Shown here in pieces: positions 1 to 6,251 of a DNA stretch of 8,641 nt. Position 1 is the first letter of the stretch. Every line of letters starts with the position of its first letter. The position numbers were made by a program, and so were the translations under genes. Location: positions 1-8,641 of the forward strand of contig JAGGYX010000209.1 of the NCBI GenBank assembly GCA_021162305.1, read 5' to 3'. The notes under the pieces were generated by a model. It worked only from the letters and a program-made list of their open reading frames with translations. It did no database searches and had not been told where the DNA came from. This DNA comes from Thermoplasmata archaeon (GTDB taxonomy: Archaea; Thermoplasmatota; E2; UBA202; JdFR-43).

Positions 1-1
1 G

Positions 2-153
2 GAAAGAAAGAGGATTAAGACAACATAGGATATAGGCAAAAAGATGGGTATTTTTCAATCCGAACTATCAGATATTGAAACGGGAAAGAGAAAGCCCAAT
101 GTGTATTTAGCTATAAAATAGCCAAAGTAAAGATTGAGAGAATTAATAAACAT
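2..153 (+). pseudogene. Decayed XRE/Cro-type helix-turn-helix regulator fragment
   Basis: No intact ORF is present, but the frame starting at base 2 reads as the DNA-binding core of an XRE-family regulator. After ERKRIKTT there is an in-frame TAG (26-28) close to where the family usually has the Gln of its 'TQ' motif. Then come DIGKK and MGIFQSELSDIETGKRKP (44-97), which match the recognition helix and the conserved 'IExGKRxP' turn. The match continues with NVYLAIK to a TAG at 119-121. Shifting by one frame at about 116-120 restores the family's usual continuation, IAKV, followed by KIERINKH up to the tRNA boundary. Spacing after the first TAG looks one residue short. The 5' part may continue outside the window. 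I infer a dead transcription regulator carrying a nonsense mutation and a frameshift. Reading TAG as an amino acid is unlikely, because scpB and mre11 here both end in TAG. A short functional peptide from the ATG at 44 (25 codons) is possible but not supported. Confidence 0.6.
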
Positions 154-155
154 AG

Positions 156-240
156 TGCAGGGGGCGAGATTTGAACTCGCGAACCCCTACGGGACAGGCC
201 CCTCAAGCCTGCGCCTTTGGCCTGGCTCGGCTACCCCTGC
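156..240 (-). tRNA. tRNA-Leu (anticodon GAG)
   Basis: An 85-nt class II tRNA folds completely on the minus strand. The acceptor stem GCAGGGG pairs with CCCCTGC, with discriminator A at 156. The D stem GCC/GGC encloses an AGCCAGGCCAAA-type loop. The anticodon stem CAGGC/GCCTG holds the loop TTGAGGG, with anticodon GAG at 204-202, which reads CUC and CUU leucine codons. The variable region is 14 nt with a small CCC/GGG stem, as expected for leucine. The T stem GCGAG/CTCGC has the loop TTCAAAT. CCA is not encoded, so it must be added after transcription. No intron is seen. The gene lies 39 nt after the scpB stop on the same strand but has its own TATA-like element, so it may be transcribed separately. 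Its 3' end faces the decayed regulator at 2-153. Confidence 0.97.
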
Positions 241-259
241 TTATTTGATAAACTTGCAT

Positions 260-269
260 TATTTATTAA
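260..269 (-). promoter_or_regulatory. TATA-like box of tRNA-Leu
   Basis: On the minus strand this reads TTAATAAATA, centred about 25 nt upstream of the mature tRNA 5' end at 240. That is the usual archaeal TATA-box distance for a transcript starting at or near the tRNA. It lies in the short AT-rich gap between scpB and the tRNA. The gap is AT-rich throughout, so a match by composition alone is possible. Confidence 0.45.
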
Positions 270-279
270 TTTTTGCTGC

Positions 280-756
280 CTATTTCATCATTTTTTTGAT
301 TGCTTCTTTGTCCTTTTTATCAATTCCAAAATAATCATAGAAGTATTGTGTTGTTGTTATCATTTTTGTCCTTCCTTCTTTTTTTGTGTTTATGAACCCT
401 TTTTTCTTTAGCTCTCTTACATATTCATATACATTGCTTCCTATCATTTTTTTCAAATCAGATTGCTTAATCGGCTGATGATATGCTATTAAAGATAAAG
501 TCTTTATGAGAGATTTTTTTAGTTCTACAGGAGCAAATTTTTTTGCATATTCAACATATTCAGCTTTAACCTCCATGACATATTTTTCATTCACTTCTGC
601 AATCTCAATTGCCGAGTCCTCATAAAATTTTTTAAGCTTTTCAATGGCCTTCTTTACTTCCTTTCTATCCATCTTCATAGCTTCTGCAATTTCATCGAGG
701 GCAAGAGGGCGGGATGCCGCAAACAATATTGCCTCTATTATCCTTTCAACTTTCAT
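280..756 (-). CDS. scpB: Segregation and condensation protein B (ScpB), KITE subunit of SMC complex
   Basis: This 158-residue protein is the dimeric winged-helix (KITE) subunit that binds the kleisin ScpA and regulates the SMC ATPase ring in chromosome compaction and segregation. The N-terminal winged helix (about residues 1-80) opens with VERIIEAILFAASRPLALDEIAEAM, here split as VERIIEAILFAA then SRPLALDEIAEAM, the typical ScpB opening. The second winged helix (about 85-150) contains LSLIAYHQPIKQSDL and the YEYVRELKKKGFI segment seen in the family. Length is typical for a short archaeal ScpB without the acidic tail of some bacterial forms. The ATG at 756 is the only sensible start, since in-frame stops lie just upstream. 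It has no Shine-Dalgarno sequence, and it overlaps the scpA end by 11 nt, so translation is probably coupled. The stop is TAG. It is the last protein gene of the smc-scpA-scpB operon. Confidence 0.92.
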   Translation of the reverse strand: MKVERIIEAILFAASRPLALDEIAEAMKMDRKEVKKAIEKLKKFYEDSAIEIAEVNEKYVMEVKAEYVEYAKKFAPVELKKSLIKTLSLIAYHQPIKQSDLKKMIGSNVYEYVRELKKKGFINTKKEGRTKMITTTQYFYDYFGIDKKDKEAIKKMMK

Positions 757-1525
757 GTTTTAACTTTATATAAATTTCTCCATATGGAAAATTTTCCTGC
801 CATACTTCTATTAATCCATCCTTTGCCAAAAAAAGCAAAGGAAGCAACACAGCTACGATATCTTTACCATCAAAAAGTTCTCTCAATGGAACTGCTTCTC
901 CATTCAATTTACTCAATTTTTCCATAACATTCTTTATGTCATTCTCAATATCCTCTTTATGAGTAGAATCCTCCATTTTTGCTGGATTTATAATTTTCTT
1001 CTGTCTTCTGCTTTTCTTGACCAGTTCTTCCTTTGCTTCTTCAAATGCATTTATTAACTCAACCAGAGTAACCTTTCTTTGAGCCTTCCTTCTTATTTTT
1101 GGCTTTAAAACAACTTCGTTTTTCATTATTCTCTGGGTTTGAATGAAAATTTCATCATCCCCATACCAATCTGGGATATCGTCAAAATATATTTCCTCTT
1201 CTCTTCTCTCCATATCTCTTATCATTTCTTCACTTTGCAGTCTTAGTATTTTCCATGCTAAAAAGAGTATTTTTCCAGCAACAATAAGATTTATCCCCTC
1301 ATCTTTTACTTTCTTCAGATATAATGATGAAAATGCTGCAAGGTCAATTTCCCATGGATTTATTTGTTTCTCGATGACAAGTTCAAAAACAGCAGCAATT
1401 GCCCTATCAAAACCATCCTTTATAAAAATTCTATTTTCAACTATTTCAATATATTTTTCAATATTTTCCTTTCTATAAAGATTTTCTTTCTGAGTGAGTA
1501 TATGTAATATCACATCTTCTTTCAT
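746..1525 (-). CDS. scpA: Segregation and condensation protein A (ScpA), kleisin subunit
   Basis: This 259-residue kleisin bridges the two heads of the SMC dimer and carries ScpB. The N-terminal part (about 35-105) has the ScpA hallmark INPWEID at residues 55-61, followed by a leucine-rich helical segment (LYLKKVKDEGINLIVAGKIL, then FLAWKILRLQSEEM) that contacts the SMC neck. The middle (about 110-185) is charged and probably flexible, the usual ScpB-binding linker. The C-terminal winged helix (about 195-259), with VAVLLPLLFLAKDGLIEV and PYGEIYIKL, is the domain that binds the SMC head cap. The start at 1525 is supported by a strong ribosome binding site (GGAGGT at 1529-1534) and by the ATGA overlap with the smc stop. 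The gene overlaps scpB by 11 nt. Length and domain order match archaeal ScpA, and nothing appears truncated. Confidence 0.93.
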   Translation of the reverse strand: MKEDVILHILTQKENLYRKENIEKYIEIVENRIFIKDGFDRAIAAVFELVIEKQINPWEIDLAAFSSLYLKKVKDEGINLIVAGKILFLAWKILRLQSEEMIRDMERREEEIYFDDIPDWYGDDEIFIQTQRIMKNEVVLKPKIRRKAQRKVTLVELINAFEEAKEELVKKSRRQKKIINPAKMEDSTHKEDIENDIKNVMEKLSKLNGEAVPLRELFDGKDIVAVLLPLLFLAKDGLIEVWQENFPYGEIYIKLKHES

Positions 1526-4500
1526 TTTACCTCCACTACTTTTTCAATTTCATTCAAATTGATGCTTCCAATAATTGTTGATTTCTCATCAATGGTTGTT
1601 ACGCCATATATATGATTTGCCTTCTGAAGCGTTATTCTTCTTAGAGAGATGACAATAAATTGTGCATCTTTTGCCTTATTTGCTATCATGGTTGCAACTT
1701 TATCAGCATTTTTTTCATCAAGAAACATATCAATTTCATCGAGAACATAGAATGGAGATGGATTGTAAGCCTGTAAAGCAAAAATGAAAGCGAGACTTGC
1801 TATGCTTTTCTCTCCCCCTGAGAGTGCATTCAAATGCAGAGCTCTTTTTCCAGCAGGTTTAACTCTTATATAAAGTCCCCCTTCAAATGGTTCATCAGGG
1901 TTCTCCAACAAGAGTTCACTCTCTCCATTTGCCAACTCCCTATAAATCTTCTGGAAATTCTCATTTATTTTATTGAAAACAACAAAGAAACTCTCCTTCT
2001 TTTTTTTCTTAATCTCTTCCTCTAATTTAATCAAATTCTTTTCCTGTTCCTTTAATCTTGCCATATCCTCTTCAAATTTCTTTCTTCGTTCATCCTGCCT
2101 TTCATATTCTTCTAATGCCCGCATGTTCACAGGTTGCATTTTTTCAAGCTTTTCCTCCAATTCTTTGATTTTTTTCTTTATCTCTTCTATGGATGGGAGT
2201 TCACCTTTAAATTCTTCCTCTGTTATGACTTCTGCCAGCGCTGCTTCAAGAGTTGGAAGTCTTGCCTTTGCTTTTGATATTAGCTCTATGGTTGCTTCTA
2301 TTCTTGTTGAAACTGTATCAATTTCATTCTCAAGTCTTACAATTTCTTTATAAAGTTTGTCTCTCTTATCCTGCAGTCCTTTTGCTTTTGTGGTGAGCTT
2401 CCTTTCAACTTCTTCCATTGCTTTCATTTCATTCATGTTTTTCTGATATCTCTGCTCCTCTTCATTTAACAATTTCCTCATTTCCTGAATCTTCTTCTTT
2501 GATTTTTCAAGCCTTTTTTCCAGCTCGTCCTTCTGCTCCACTGAAATTTTCAACTCCATTTCCTTTGTTTTTCTTTGACTTTCTGCATTTCTTATGTCTT
2601 TTTCCATCTCCTCTATTTTTTCTTTTATCTCCTCAATTTCTTTCAAAATCTCTTTCTTGGCAATTCTCATCAATTCATTTTCTTTTTCTTTCAGCAAATC
2701 CTGCAATTGCGACATTTCCTCCTTTATTTTCCTTGATTCTCTCTCTTTTTCCTTCAATTTTTCTTCTATTTCTTTTAATTCCCTCTCTCTTTCTCCAAAT
2801 TCCTTCAATATTACTTTCAAACTTTCCTTCAATTCCTTTTTTCTTATCTCAAGCCTTTCAATATTTTCATCAGGCAAAAATGTTATTGACGAAAGCTCAT
2901 CTTCAATGCGAGAAATCTCATCCTTTATCTCAATCAATTTTTTTGTTAGCTCCTCCTGCTCCTGACTTGCATTTCTTAGCATGGTTGCTAACTCACCTAT
3001 CTTCTTTCTTTCTGCTGCTCCAAATATTGCCCTCGCTTCCATACTTCCGCCAGTAATGGCGCCGCTTGCTTCAATTATATCCCCATCAAGGGTAACTATT
3101 CTTATTCCTCCCATTAGCTCGCGAGCTGTATCCATGTCTTTAACAACAATGGTATCGCCGAAAACATACCAGAGTGCAGCGTGGTAGCGAGGCTCGTATT
3201 TAACCAAGTCTATTGCAAATCCTACAACACCTTCATGGCGAACAGCAAGCAGAGCTTTCCCACGAGGCTTTCCAGTCATCAGTTTATTCAAAGGCAAAAA
3301 TGTTGCTCTCCCGTAATTATTCTTCTTCAAATATTCTATACATTTCGCAGCCACGCTATCATCATCGACAATTATCGCTTCCGCCCGCCTGCCAGCGGCG
3401 ATTTCAATTGCTTTGGCGTATTTCTCATCCACTTCTACCAGTTCTGCAACACTTCCATGTATGCCCTTTATTATGCCATTATCTCTTGCATCAAGAATTG
3501 CTTTTGCTGCCCTTGAAAAAGAGGTCATATCTTCCTTTGTTTTAAGTTTTGCTAATTCGCGTTGAAGGTATATTATTTCCTTATCAAGTTCTCTTATTCT
3601 GTCATTTATCGTTGCCTCTTCTTTTTTAAGCTGGAACAGCTTTGTTTCCAGTCGTTCTTTACTTTTGTGCTTTTCCTTTTCCTTTTGCCTCGCCTCTCTA
3701 ATCTCGCTTTCAATTTCATTGAGTTCTGTTTCAAATGACTCTTTCTTTTCTTTTACTTCATTAAATTGCAATAATAGTCCATTTTTCTGCTGAACAAGCC
3801 TATCTATTTCGAGATTTATTTCATGCTCTTTTTCCTTGCTTTCTATCAATGCTTTTCTCAATTTTGCTATTTCTCTCCCAATATTCATTGAAACTTCATC
3901 AGAATGCTCAACCTCTTTTTTAAGACCATCAAGCTTTTTCCTCAATTTTTCAAGTTCTTTTTTTCCTTCCTCCTCTTTTTCTTTAAATAGTTTTATTTCC
4001 TTTTCAATCCTTTTTATTTCCTTTTCCAATTTTTTTATTTTGCTGTCTATTTCTTTCGTCTCACCATCACTTTCAGCAATTTCCATTCTATAATAGTTTA
4101 TTTTTTCCTTGGATTTTATTAGCTCTTCTTTCAACAAGTCAATCTTATTTTTAATTTCTATTAGCTCCTCTCCCCCCATTTCAGCAATTTTGTCTTCTAT
4201 TTTCTGAAATTCCAATGCTTTATTGTTGTATTCTTTTTTTAGCCTCTTTGCTTCTTCTTCCAGATTTTTTCTGCTTTTTTCATATGATTCTATCTGCTTG
4301 TTTATCTCATTCATCTCTCTCTCAATTTCGATTCTTTTCTTATATGCAAGCATTGATTTATGCCTTTTCAGCTCCTTTTCCAATTCCTTATACTTTATTG
4401 CATCATCTCTATCCTTTTTAAGTTGCCTTATCTGTTTTTTTATCTCTCCTAAAATAATTTCAATATGCTCCAGATTTCTTTCTACCTCTTCTCTCTCCTT

Positions 4501-5043
4501 TCTCGCTTTCTCTATTTCTGCATCAAATTCAGCTATTCCAGCAATCTCATCTATTATTTTCCTTCTATGCACGCTTCCCATTTCAACAACTGCAGTAACG
4601 TCTCCCTGCTGAACAATGCAATTTTCAGATATGCCCGCCGCCGATAACAATTCAATGAATTCATTTAAGGAAGCCGCCTTTCCATTTACATAAAAATAAC
4701 TGTAATAGTTCAATGGATTGTTTGGTAAAGGGGCTTTTCTTATTTTCCTCGTTAAAACAACCTCATCACTTTCTATTGGTATGAGCTTATCAGAATTGTC
4801 AAAAACCAATGAAACCTTGCAATAATCTGCTTCTCTCTCACCTTTATGAATCAAATCTGTAAGGCGTTCAGCCCTAACCATTTTCGGGCTTCTCACTCCA
4901 AGTATGAATAAAATTGCATCTACAATATTAGACTTCCCAGAGCCATTTGGTCCTGTTATGGCTGTAAATCCCGGAAGAAAGGGTATCCTAACCTTTTTTC
5001 CAAATGATTTAAAGTTTTCAAGCTGTATTTCTTTTAGATACAT
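1522..5043 (-). CDS. smc: Chromosome segregation/condensation ATPase SMC
   Basis: This 1173-residue SMC protein forms an ATP-gated ring with ScpA and ScpB that organises and segregates the chromosome. Length and layout are complete. The Walker A motif GPNGSGKS is at 31-38 and the Q-loop CIVQQGDV around 142-149. The first long coiled coil covers about 165-500 and the hinge about 510-665 (GIHGSVAELVEV, then GRRAEAIIVDD, then GAITGGSMEARAIFG). The returning coil covers about 670-1000 with the conserved joint MQPVNMRALEEYE near 969. The ABC signature LSGGEKS lies near 1074, Walker B FYVLDEID near 1100, and the D-loop/H-region VISLRR near 1130. The ATG at 5043 is chosen because the conserved MYLKEIQLENFKSFG begins there and a TATA box lies about 30 nt upstream. 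A GGGGTGG stretch just before the ATG is too close to be a good ribosome site. The stop overlaps the scpA start (ATGA). It is the first gene of smc-scpA-scpB and divergent from mre11. Confidence 0.97.
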   Translation of the reverse strand: MYLKEIQLENFKSFGKKVRIPFLPGFTAITGPNGSGKSNIVDAILFILGVRSPKMVRAERLTDLIHKGEREADYCKVSLVFDNSDKLIPIESDEVVLTRKIRKAPLPNNPLNYYSYFYVNGKAASLNEFIELLSAAGISENCIVQQGDVTAVVEMGSVHRRKIIDEIAGIAEFDAEIEKARKEREEVERNLEHIEIILGEIKKQIRQLKKDRDDAIKYKELEKELKRHKSMLAYKKRIEIEREMNEINKQIESYEKSRKNLEEEAKRLKKEYNNKALEFQKIEDKIAEMGGEELIEIKNKIDLLKEELIKSKEKINYYRMEIAESDGETKEIDSKIKKLEKEIKRIEKEIKLFKEKEEEGKKELEKLRKKLDGLKKEVEHSDEVSMNIGREIAKLRKALIESKEKEHEINLEIDRLVQQKNGLLLQFNEVKEKKESFETELNEIESEIREARQKEKEKHKSKERLETKLFQLKKEEATINDRIRELDKEIIYLQRELAKLKTKEDMTSFSRAAKAILDARDNGIIKGIHGSVAELVEVDEKYAKAIEIAAGRRAEAIIVDDDSVAAKCIEYLKKNNYGRATFLPLNKLMTGKPRGKALLAVRHEGVVGFAIDLVKYEPRYHAALWYVFGDTIVVKDMDTARELMGGIRIVTLDGDIIEASGAITGGSMEARAIFGAAERKKIGELATMLRNASQEQEELTKKLIEIKDEISRIEDELSSITFLPDENIERLEIRKKELKESLKVILKEFGERERELKEIEEKLKEKERESRKIKEEMSQLQDLLKEKENELMRIAKKEILKEIEEIKEKIEEMEKDIRNAESQRKTKEMELKISVEQKDELEKRLEKSKKKIQEMRKLLNEEEQRYQKNMNEMKAMEEVERKLTTKAKGLQDKRDKLYKEIVRLENEIDTVSTRIEATIELISKAKARLPTLEAALAEVITEEEFKGELPSIEEIKKKIKELEEKLEKMQPVNMRALEEYERQDERRKKFEEDMARLKEQEKNLIKLEEEIKKKKKESFFVVFNKINENFQKIYRELANGESELLLENPDEPFEGGLYIRVKPAGKRALHLNALSGGEKSIASLAFIFALQAYNPSPFYVLDEIDMFLDEKNADKVATMIANKAKDAQFIVISLRRITLQKANHIYGVTTIDEKSTIIGSINLNEIEKVVEVK
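1529..1534 (-). promoter_or_regulatory. Shine-Dalgarno site of scpA
   Basis: On the minus strand GGAGGT lies 3 nt before the scpA ATG, inside the last codons of smc. It matches the archaeal anti-Shine-Dalgarno end well and fixes the scpA start. Internal operon genes here (scpA, rad50) have this site, while the first gene mre11 does not, which fits leaderless initiation for mre11. Confidence 0.75.
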
Positions 5044-5070
5044 CCCACCCCTAATCTAAATTGATGGGAG

Positions 5071-5078
5071 TATATAAA
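5071..5078 (-). promoter_or_regulatory. TATA box of the smc-scpA-scpB operon
   Basis: On the minus strand this reads TTTATATA, an excellent match to the archaeal TATA consensus. Its centre is about 31 nt from the smc ATG, which predicts a start site only a few nucleotides before the coding sequence and so a leaderless or very short leader mRNA. The plus strand reads TATATAAATATA, so weak bidirectional use cannot be excluded. Confidence 0.6.
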
Positions 5079-5117
5079 TATAATGATTTTAGTGTTTATG
5101 AAATGCTGATGCAAATA

Positions 5118-5125
5118 TTTTATAT
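5118..5125 (+). promoter_or_regulatory. TATA box of the mre11-rad50 operon
   Basis: TTTTATAT lies within a longer AT stretch (5113-5125) and begins 27 nt before the ATG at 5145. That spacing predicts a transcript beginning at or next to the start codon. No Shine-Dalgarno sequence precedes this ATG, which agrees with a leaderless mRNA and supports the downstream start for mre11. Confidence 0.55.
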
Positions 5126-5144
5126 CTCATTTCAATATCATAAC

Positions 5145-6251
5145 ATGCGTTTCCTACATGTGGCTGATACTCATCTTGGATATTCGGCATATCATAAAAT
5201 GGCTTCAAATGGATTGAATCAAAGAGAAGTCGACACCTATGATGCTTTCAGACAATTTGTGGATTATGCCATTGAAACAAAACCAGATTTCATAATTCAT
5301 GCTGGTGATTTATTTGATACTGTTCGCCCTACAAATAGAGCAATAAAATTTGCAGTTGAACAGCTATTGAGGCTTAGCGAAGAAAGAATACCAATAGTTA
5401 TAATATCGGGAAATCACGAAACACCCAAGCTAAGAGAAACTGGCAGCCCTTTAAGCTTTTTTGAGCATTTGAATGGCGTATATGTCGTTTATAAAGGAAA
5501 ATACGAGAGAATAGAATTAGGAGATGCCATGATTCATGCCATTCCCCATAATTTTTCAAAAGAAGATTTAATAAAAAATGTAAAAGAAGTCAGAATAGAA
5601 GAAAATCGTGTAAATCTGCTAACAATGCATGTTGGAATAATAGGAATAAAGGAATTCAGTCGAGGCGACTTCAACGAGCAGATTATTTCATCAGGTTATC
5701 TCTCTCCTTCTTTTGATTACATTGCTTTGGGTCATTATCATAGGGCTACAGAGGTAACAAAAAATGCATATTACAGTGGTTCTACAGAATATTTTTCTTT
5801 TAAAGAAGCTGGTGAGAAAAAAGGATTTTATGATATAGAAATAGCAAATGAGCTAAAAATAAAATTTGTCCCATTGCGAACAAGAGAAATGATTGATTTT
5901 GGCAGCATTGACTGTAGGGATTTAGAGCCAGATGAAATAACAGGCGAGATAATAAAAAAATTTGATGGAATTAAGGGAAAAATTGTTAGAATATTTTTGA
6001 AAAATTTAAACATAAGAAAGCAGAGGAGCATGGACTGGAATAGAATCAAGAAGGCAGCATCTCAGGCTTTGCATGCAGAAATCAGATATGATTTGCAGGA
6101 AATAAAATATGAAATGGCATCGAAAAGTAAAATAGCAAGCTTGGAAGAGGAATGGAAAAATTACATTTCAAAAGTTCCTCTTGAAGGAAAGAAAGAAATA
6201 GAAGAGCTTGCTTTAAAATATCTATCGGAGGCAATTCATGCGACTGATTAG
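5145..6251 (+). CDS. mre11: DNA double-strand break repair nuclease Mre11 (SbcD family)
   Basis: This 368-residue Mn-dependent phosphoesterase works with Rad50 to process DNA ends at double-strand breaks. All the metal-binding motifs of the calcineurin-like fold are present: D8 and H10 in ADTHLG, D55 in AGDLFD, N90-H91 in SGNHE, H162 in MHVGI, and H197/H199 in LGHYH. The catalytic domain spans about 1-205, the capping domain about 210-300, and the helical C-terminal Rad50-binding region about 310-368. The commonest family form is GNHD; here it is GNHE followed by TPKLRETGSPL, possibly a subgroup trait. I place the start at 5145, where the conserved MRFLHVADTHLG begins and a TATA box sits about 25 nt upstream. 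The frame stays open to an ATG at 5061, but those 28 extra residues would cover the promoter and have no family counterpart. The stop is TAG, overlapping rad50 by 14 nt. Confidence 0.95.
   Translation: MRFLHVADTHLGYSAYHKMASNGLNQREVDTYDAFRQFVDYAIETKPDFIIHAGDLFDTVRPTNRAIKFAVEQLLRLSEERIPIVIISGNHETPKLRETGSPLSFFEHLNGVYVVYKGKYERIELGDAMIHAIPHNFSKEDLIKNVKEVRIEENRVNLLTMHVGIIGIKEFSRGDFNEQIISSGYLSPSFDYIALGHYHRATEVTKNAYYSGSTEYFSFKEAGEKKGFYDIEIANELKIKFVPLRTREMIDFGSIDCRDLEPDEITGEIIKKFDGIKGKIVRIFLKNLNIRKQRSMDWNRIKKAASQALHAEIRYDLQEIKYEMASKSKIASLEEEWKNYISKVPLEGKKEIEELALKYLSEAIHATD
6227..6231 (+). promoter_or_regulatory. Shine-Dalgarno site of rad50
   Basis: GGAGG lies 6 nt before the rad50 ATG at 6238, inside the mre11 coding sequence. 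The spacing is ideal. Together with the conserved N-terminus MRLISLELHNFRKF it fixes the rad50 start, even though that start lies within mre11. Confidence 0.8.

Noticed and set aside
26..121. TAG codons in the HTH fragment read as pyrrolysine, as in some methanogens
   Set aside because: scpB and mre11 both end naturally in TAG here, and the second TAG is better explained by a frameshift that restores the family pattern.
134..411. Plus-strand open frames of 66 and 64 codons over the tRNA and scpB end
   Set aside because: They run across the antisense strand of a perfect tRNA-Leu and of the scpB 3' end. The predicted proteins have no recognisable features.
765..774. Palindromic TTTATATAAA just before scpB, resembling a TATA box
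   Set aside because: It is only about 14 nt from the scpB ATG, too close for a leaderless promoter, and it encodes the conserved IYIK end of ScpA. Coincidence is more likely.
1973..3056. Long plus-strand open frames antisense to smc (126, 212 and 123 codons, rich in Ser, Phe and Leu)
   Set aside because: They are the complement of Glu/Lys-rich coiled-coil code, have low-complexity S/F composition and no ribosome site, and the opposite strand encodes a full-length conserved SMC.
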